Shown: positions 61,301 through 64,000 of the stretch, one piece after another
Position numbering within the stretch: the first letter of the stretch is position 1
Layout of the letters: each line of letters opens with the position of its first letter
Assembly (NCBI GenBank): GCA_017562135.1
Contig: QEYB01001208.1
Coordinates: forward strand, 620,001 to 684,000
DNA length: 64,000 nucleotides
Direction: 5' to 3'
Source of the DNA: Dipylidium caninum
Lineage: Eukaryota; Platyhelminthes; Cestoda; Cyclophyllidea; Dipylidiidae
The notes under the pieces: generated by a model
Seen by the model: the letters and a program-made list of their open reading frames with translations, nothing else
Database searches by the model: none
Told to the model about the DNA's origin: nothing
Translations under genes and position numbers: made by a program

Positions 61301-64000
61301 CTGCAGTCCCCCCGGTACTTCCTCGTGCTATTGTCAGTGAGGCCGTTAAAAAGGCTTGCAGCCTGAGGCGCCAAATCACCGCTCCCGTCGCTCCTACTAC
61401 AACGGACCAGGAAGCCTCCGCAGTTACTCCACAATTCAGTTCTCAGTCCGGTACGAGCACATCCCCGGCGGTACCCTCGAGGACTTCGCCCCTCAGGGTT
61501 GGTGACAAGCAAGCGTAAGTTTGTATTGAGAGTATGAATGTGTAAGAAGATATCTACATCCGTGAAAAATTTTTTCCTGTTACCATTAATGCTTTATTTC
61601 CCCGTTATCTGGCACTGTTGGAGTGTTTTCGTCGATTTTGGCATTTTATACATGTTAGAGTTCTCACTGAGTTTTAACCCAATTGAGTCGACATGCCGAA
61701 GTCAGTCGATACGATCGGATACAAATTGGTTTTACATATTTTTGACATCTATCACTTTTCATGCGGTTTAAAATACTCAGCCGTTTTAGGCAAATGTTCC
61801 CTGTTATCTGCGAAATAGGAATGAATTTCAGGTGAATCTAACATTATTCTGACTGATTTTCATGGATTTTAGTTTCTCCCTTTGATCAATTGTCAATAGA
61901 TGACGGATTAGACAACGAAAATGACGATGAGTCCGACTCGGATATTGAAGGTAAATCTAGTGCATTTACCATAACCTTCCTATTGAAATTCATTTAAGGT
62001 TAAACTGCAAGTGACACCAAATGATCCTAAAAATTTGCGTACACCTAATTTAGTTGTGACTTTTTTATTCATTGAAAATACCTAACCGAAACTTATTTTC
62101 CTTTCCCCATTTTCGTTTACCACCTTAGATCCTAATTATTCAGTTAATTTGTAATCATGTATTGCCAAATAAAAGACGAACTTCTGCAAACTGTCGCTTC
62201 ATTTTGACCACTATTATACTAGTCTCTTCTGAAGGGGCAAACCATGCAACGTTATTCGCGGGTTTTGTCGCGCGGTGCGTAACTGAATTCTTTGTCCGGT
62301 TCTATTGCCTTCCATACCCTCAAGGAATACTAATTCTTTCTCACCTTTCGCCCTTACCGGCTTCCTTAATGCATACGTAACTGCTGTCTCTAACGAAACT
62401 ACTAACTTTTTTCGCTCCAGAAAAAAACTGATTGTGCGTGTGCTATGCATGTGTCTCACCACGTAAAACCGGGCGTGGATATATGGCCTCGCACGCATGA
62501 ACATGGAAGATACTTCTCTCTGTGTCTTTCTCGTTTAGTCTCGATGACGTATGAAATAAACACAATTAATTTGTTCTTTTTTAAATTCGCTACCCACCTG
62601 AGCGCTAAGTGATATCAGTATCATTGATTGCACAGTTTGGTTTGTAGAACCTTGATTACGGGCATGCCCCTTGAATGAAGTCCTTCCCTTAACCCCTATT
62701 GAAAACGTATAGATTCTGCTTAAAGCAATTTTACTGACCCACTGAAATCGTCATAATAGCTCTTAAATTAATATTTTATCATTTGGTCCGCGATTTCCGT
62801 GATTGCGTTGCATGTCCTCATTATTAATGATTTAGTTACCGCAATATATCATATATTAATGATTCGTCATCACAGTCATTCATCCAATGTCTTGTCCTAA
62901 TCTAAAACTTTTTCAAAAACACGAAGATACTATGTAGGCAACAGTCTGAAAGGGAGTTCACGCTGGATCCACAATAAAACGGTAGGTCAGTTATTGGAAC
63001 TAATCGTTTCCTCCGTCTAATTCTTGGGGTTACTACTCTTGATTAGAAGGTATATTGATAATATATACAGAAGTATGTAGATCGTGGTCCTACGAGAGTG
63101 TAACTTTTCGAAAAAAATGTTTTTAATGCCCGTTAAATCTGGTCTGATTTTATTACACTTAAACCTTCTTTGCTGCTTTATCACGTGGCATCCTGTACTC
63201 ACTCCATCTGTGTCCAGTCTTCCCACCCCCTCTTTATGGTTCTATCAACCAGGCTACGCACTTTTAGTCGAATAATCCTCCTGTTTTTCAAAGTTCGAGG
63301 GATACTCTGGAGTGAGTATTGTACCAAAATAAATTATTGTTTTCTAGGTTTGATTTATGCATCGGGTAAAGTAAGTTTTTCACGAAATTCGCTGTATTGA
63401 TGCGCAGTACTGTCGGTGAGACGATACTAGAACGCTTCTAACTGTGCTTCTAACTGTGCTGTGGTTATAGATGATGATGACCCACAGCCGCTGCACGCGA
63501 CCGCTTTGGCGACTTTCGTGGGCACAAGTGCCCGCGAGCTCTCCTTTCAGCGAGGCGCGGAACTTTTACTTTACCGCCGCCTCAATGAACACTGGTGGGA
63601 AGGCCAACCAGCCGGGGAGCCCGAGGGGCCTCGCTACCTCGTGCCACATCTCTACATAAAGTTACTAGTCGCGGAAACTTCACTCGCCTCCCGACCCTCC
63701 ATCACTGCCGCCATTGTAACCGCTGGCACCATCACTGATGAGAGTACCAGTGGCGTTGATGATGATGCTCTTTCCGCCTCCATTCCCATCGCTACCGCTA
63801 ATTCCTCACTCCCGGGGAAATTTCGAGGTCACGTTTCCGCTGAAACTGAGTCTGGTTCAATTGCTGCTGTTATCACCCCTACATTTACCTCAAGTAAAGA
63901 TTCATTAACAAATTTATCCCAATATATTTTGCGTTTCAGTAGTAACTTACTTTCCGATAATATCGACCGAGTTCACCAATTTCTATCCAAAATAAGGAGG
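40359..64000 (+). CDS. SRGAP: SLIT-ROBO-type Rho GTPase-activating protein (srGAP): F-BAR, RhoGAP, SH3; continues past window end
   Basis: Membrane-shaping GTPase-activating protein for Rac/Cdc42. Exons: 40359-40383, 47964-48147, 52326-52491, 54903-55130, 56797-56925, 57242-57463, 58297-58419, 58884-59282, 59461-59968, 60206-60424, 60821-60926, 61089-61514, 61869-61950 (tentative) and 63471-64000 (open at edge). Exons 2-7 carry the F-BAR domain and coiled coil (E-L-R-A-Q-F, E-F-Y-R-R-R-A, S-D-I-F-G-K). Exon 8 has a basic run (G-K-R-R-R-R-R) and a Gly/Ser-rich linker; exon 9 a poly-Pro run before RhoGAP. The Arg finger is in G-V-F-R-V-P-G-S (about residue 670), and D-P-Y-N-L-A-I-C-F-G-P-T is present. 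The last exon holds SH3 (A-R-E-L-S-F, E-H-W-W-E-G). Phases agree from exon 1 to 12. Exon 13 (very acidic) does not match exon 12 in phase. Exon 1 is inferred from phase and homology; ATG 47726 is an alternative start. Confidence 0.93.
42600..42960 (+). promoter_or_regulatory. GC-rich island with promoter-like motifs
   Basis: A short GC- and CpG-rich block in strongly AT-rich DNA. It holds an inverted CCAAT box (ATTGG, 42677-42681), an exact AP-1 type site (TGAGTCA, 42738-42744) and several GCGC runs. The open frames inside (42655-42997) have no family match. It may be an internal promoter or enhancer of srGAP. Motif-based inference only. Confidence 0.35.
44592..44615. promoter_or_regulatory. 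Palindrome pairing an inverted and a direct CCAAT box
   Basis: Perfect 9-bp arms (TGATTGGTG and CACCAATCA) flank GGAATT. Each arm contains a CCAAT box in opposite orientation. It sits in a less AT-rich island (about 44470-44810) with open frames on both strands but no recognised protein. Such an element could bind NF-Y on both sides; function is inferred. Confidence 0.4.
47577..47621 (+). promoter_or_regulatory. Cluster of three inverted CCAAT boxes upstream of an alternative srGAP ATG
   Basis: ATTGG occurs at 47577-47581, 47604-47608 and 47617-47621, about 105-150 bp before ATG 47726. That ATG opens a frame running without a break into the F-BAR exon, adding 79 residues rich in Arg/Ser/Pro before E-L-R-A-Q-F. 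This fits a second promoter giving a longer N-terminus. Confidence 0.35.
48148..52325 (+). other. srGAP intron 2
   Basis: GTAAGT donor and TTTTTAG acceptor. AT-rich. No exon recognised. A slightly GC-richer piece at about 49730-50080 holds an open frame (49914-50156) with no family match. Confidence 0.7.
53093..53520. other. GC-richer block inside srGAP intron 3
   Basis: It stands out from the AT-rich intron, with a minus frame at 53093-53329 and a CGATCGCGATC stretch near 53480. No family was recognised. It may be a fragment of an interspersed repeat, or regulatory. Confidence 0.25.
53755..54614 (+). mobile_element. Degenerate mariner-type transposase relic A
   Basis: DNA-transposon transposase of the Tc1/mariner superfamily, now dead, in srGAP intron 3. 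Recognisable blocks in several frames: D-F-D-K-D-V-V-R-T-M-L-E-Q-D, V-L-H-E-L, I-C-T-S-L-L-T-R-N, S-E-R-Y-C-Q-Q, then M-L-K-A-S-V-Q-E-E-R-P (54257 onward), Q-H-H-D-N (second catalytic Asp region), and in a shifted frame P-P-Y-F-P-D-L-A. The third catalytic Asp position reads S-N-Y-Y-L-F, so Asn. Stops and frameshifts are spread along the length. I could not define the terminal inverted repeats. Confidence 0.8.
55610..56460 (+). mobile_element. Degenerate mariner-type transposase relic B
   Basis: A second, different mariner relic, in srGAP intron 4. Blocks in several frames: K-L-G-Y-V-S-K-L-D-R-W, I-C-D-S-V-Y-L-K, F-M-V-Y-N-D-V-N-R-K, N-D-Q-T-I-N-S-N-V-Y-L-Q-Q, D-V-L-T-H-P-P and the C-terminal P-P-E-R-W-Q-N-V-I. 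The region of the second catalytic Asp is scrambled. It has many stops and shifts. The distinct sequence relative to relic A implies independent insertions of two lineages. Confidence 0.8.
57464..58296 (+). other. srGAP intron 6
   Basis: GTGAGT donor; AG acceptor with two possible positions (58296 or 58299, differing by one codon). No feature was recognised inside. Confidence 0.7.
61515..63470 (+). other. srGAP region between the RhoGAP-tail and SH3 exons
   Basis: It contains the tentative acidic exon 61869-61950 (rich in D/E/S; reads N-D-D-E-S-D-S-D-I-E before GTAAAT), which joins the SH3 exon in phase but not the upstream exon. The rest is AT-rich intron with no other exon recognised. A missing microexon could restore the phase. 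Confidence 0.45.
63435..63458 (+). repeat. Tandem 12-bp duplication carrying a branch-point-like CTAAC
   Basis: CTTCTAACTGTG occurs twice in a row, 12-35 nt before the SH3 exon acceptor (ATAG at 63467-63470). Each copy holds TTCTAAC, a good branch-point match. This gives two possible branch sites for the same acceptor. Confidence 0.7.

Noticed and set aside
1..64000. CRISPR arrays, bacterial operons, phage or viral genes, toxin genes
   Set aside because: No regularly spaced repeats, Shine-Dalgarno-led gene runs, or recognisable viral or toxin proteins; the genes are intron-bearing animal genes.

Overview
The window is eukaryotic nuclear DNA and reads like a parasitic flatworm, most likely a tapeworm (Cestoda). 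The reasons are an invertebrate innexin, many GT-AG introns of only about 26-40 nt beside long introns in other genes, very tight spacing of small housekeeping genes, and worn mariner relics. Species was not determined. All splice models were made by eye from reading frame, GT/AG sites, phase agreement and family knowledge; none is backed by transcripts.

Layout. (1) About 1-20.2 kb is relatively GC-rich and gene-poor. Its only convincing gene is an innexin (+), two exons at 6113-6738 and 8495-8903, with the N-terminal exon not found. A weak tRNA-like fold and a diverged duplication are also present. (2) At about 20.2 kb the sequence becomes AT-rich. A complete four-exon beta-1,3-glucuronosyltransferase (+, 21815-24714) follows. 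(3) From about 26 to 35 kb the + strand is A-rich, as expected for minus-strand transcription. Here lies a minus-strand gene for a probable single-pass membrane protein with PY motifs (28805-33708). Two adjacent exons need a frame change, so it is either a decaying gene or carries assembly errors. (4) At 35.6-38.9 kb is a compact cluster: IFT43 (+, seven exons), proteasome beta-1/PSMB6 (-, five exons) ending 86 nt from IFT43, and the 3' end of an unidentified minus-strand gene 64 nt upstream of PSMB6. (5) At about 38.95 kb the + strand switches from A-rich to T-rich, and the rest of the window is a long srGAP-type gene (+, 40359 to beyond 64000) encoding F-BAR, RhoGAP and SH3 domains. Two different mariner relics sit in successive introns.

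Functionally these are unrelated cellular genes: gap junctions (innexin), proteoglycan linker synthesis (GlcAT-I type), cilium transport (IFT43), protein degradation (PSMB6) and membrane/Rho signalling (srGAP). No virus, toxin, CRISPR or new multigene system was seen. The most interesting points are the micro-intron gene cluster with an operon-like minus-strand pair, the abrupt strand-composition switch between divergent units, the split or alternative start of srGAP, and the frame-disrupted PY-motif membrane protein.
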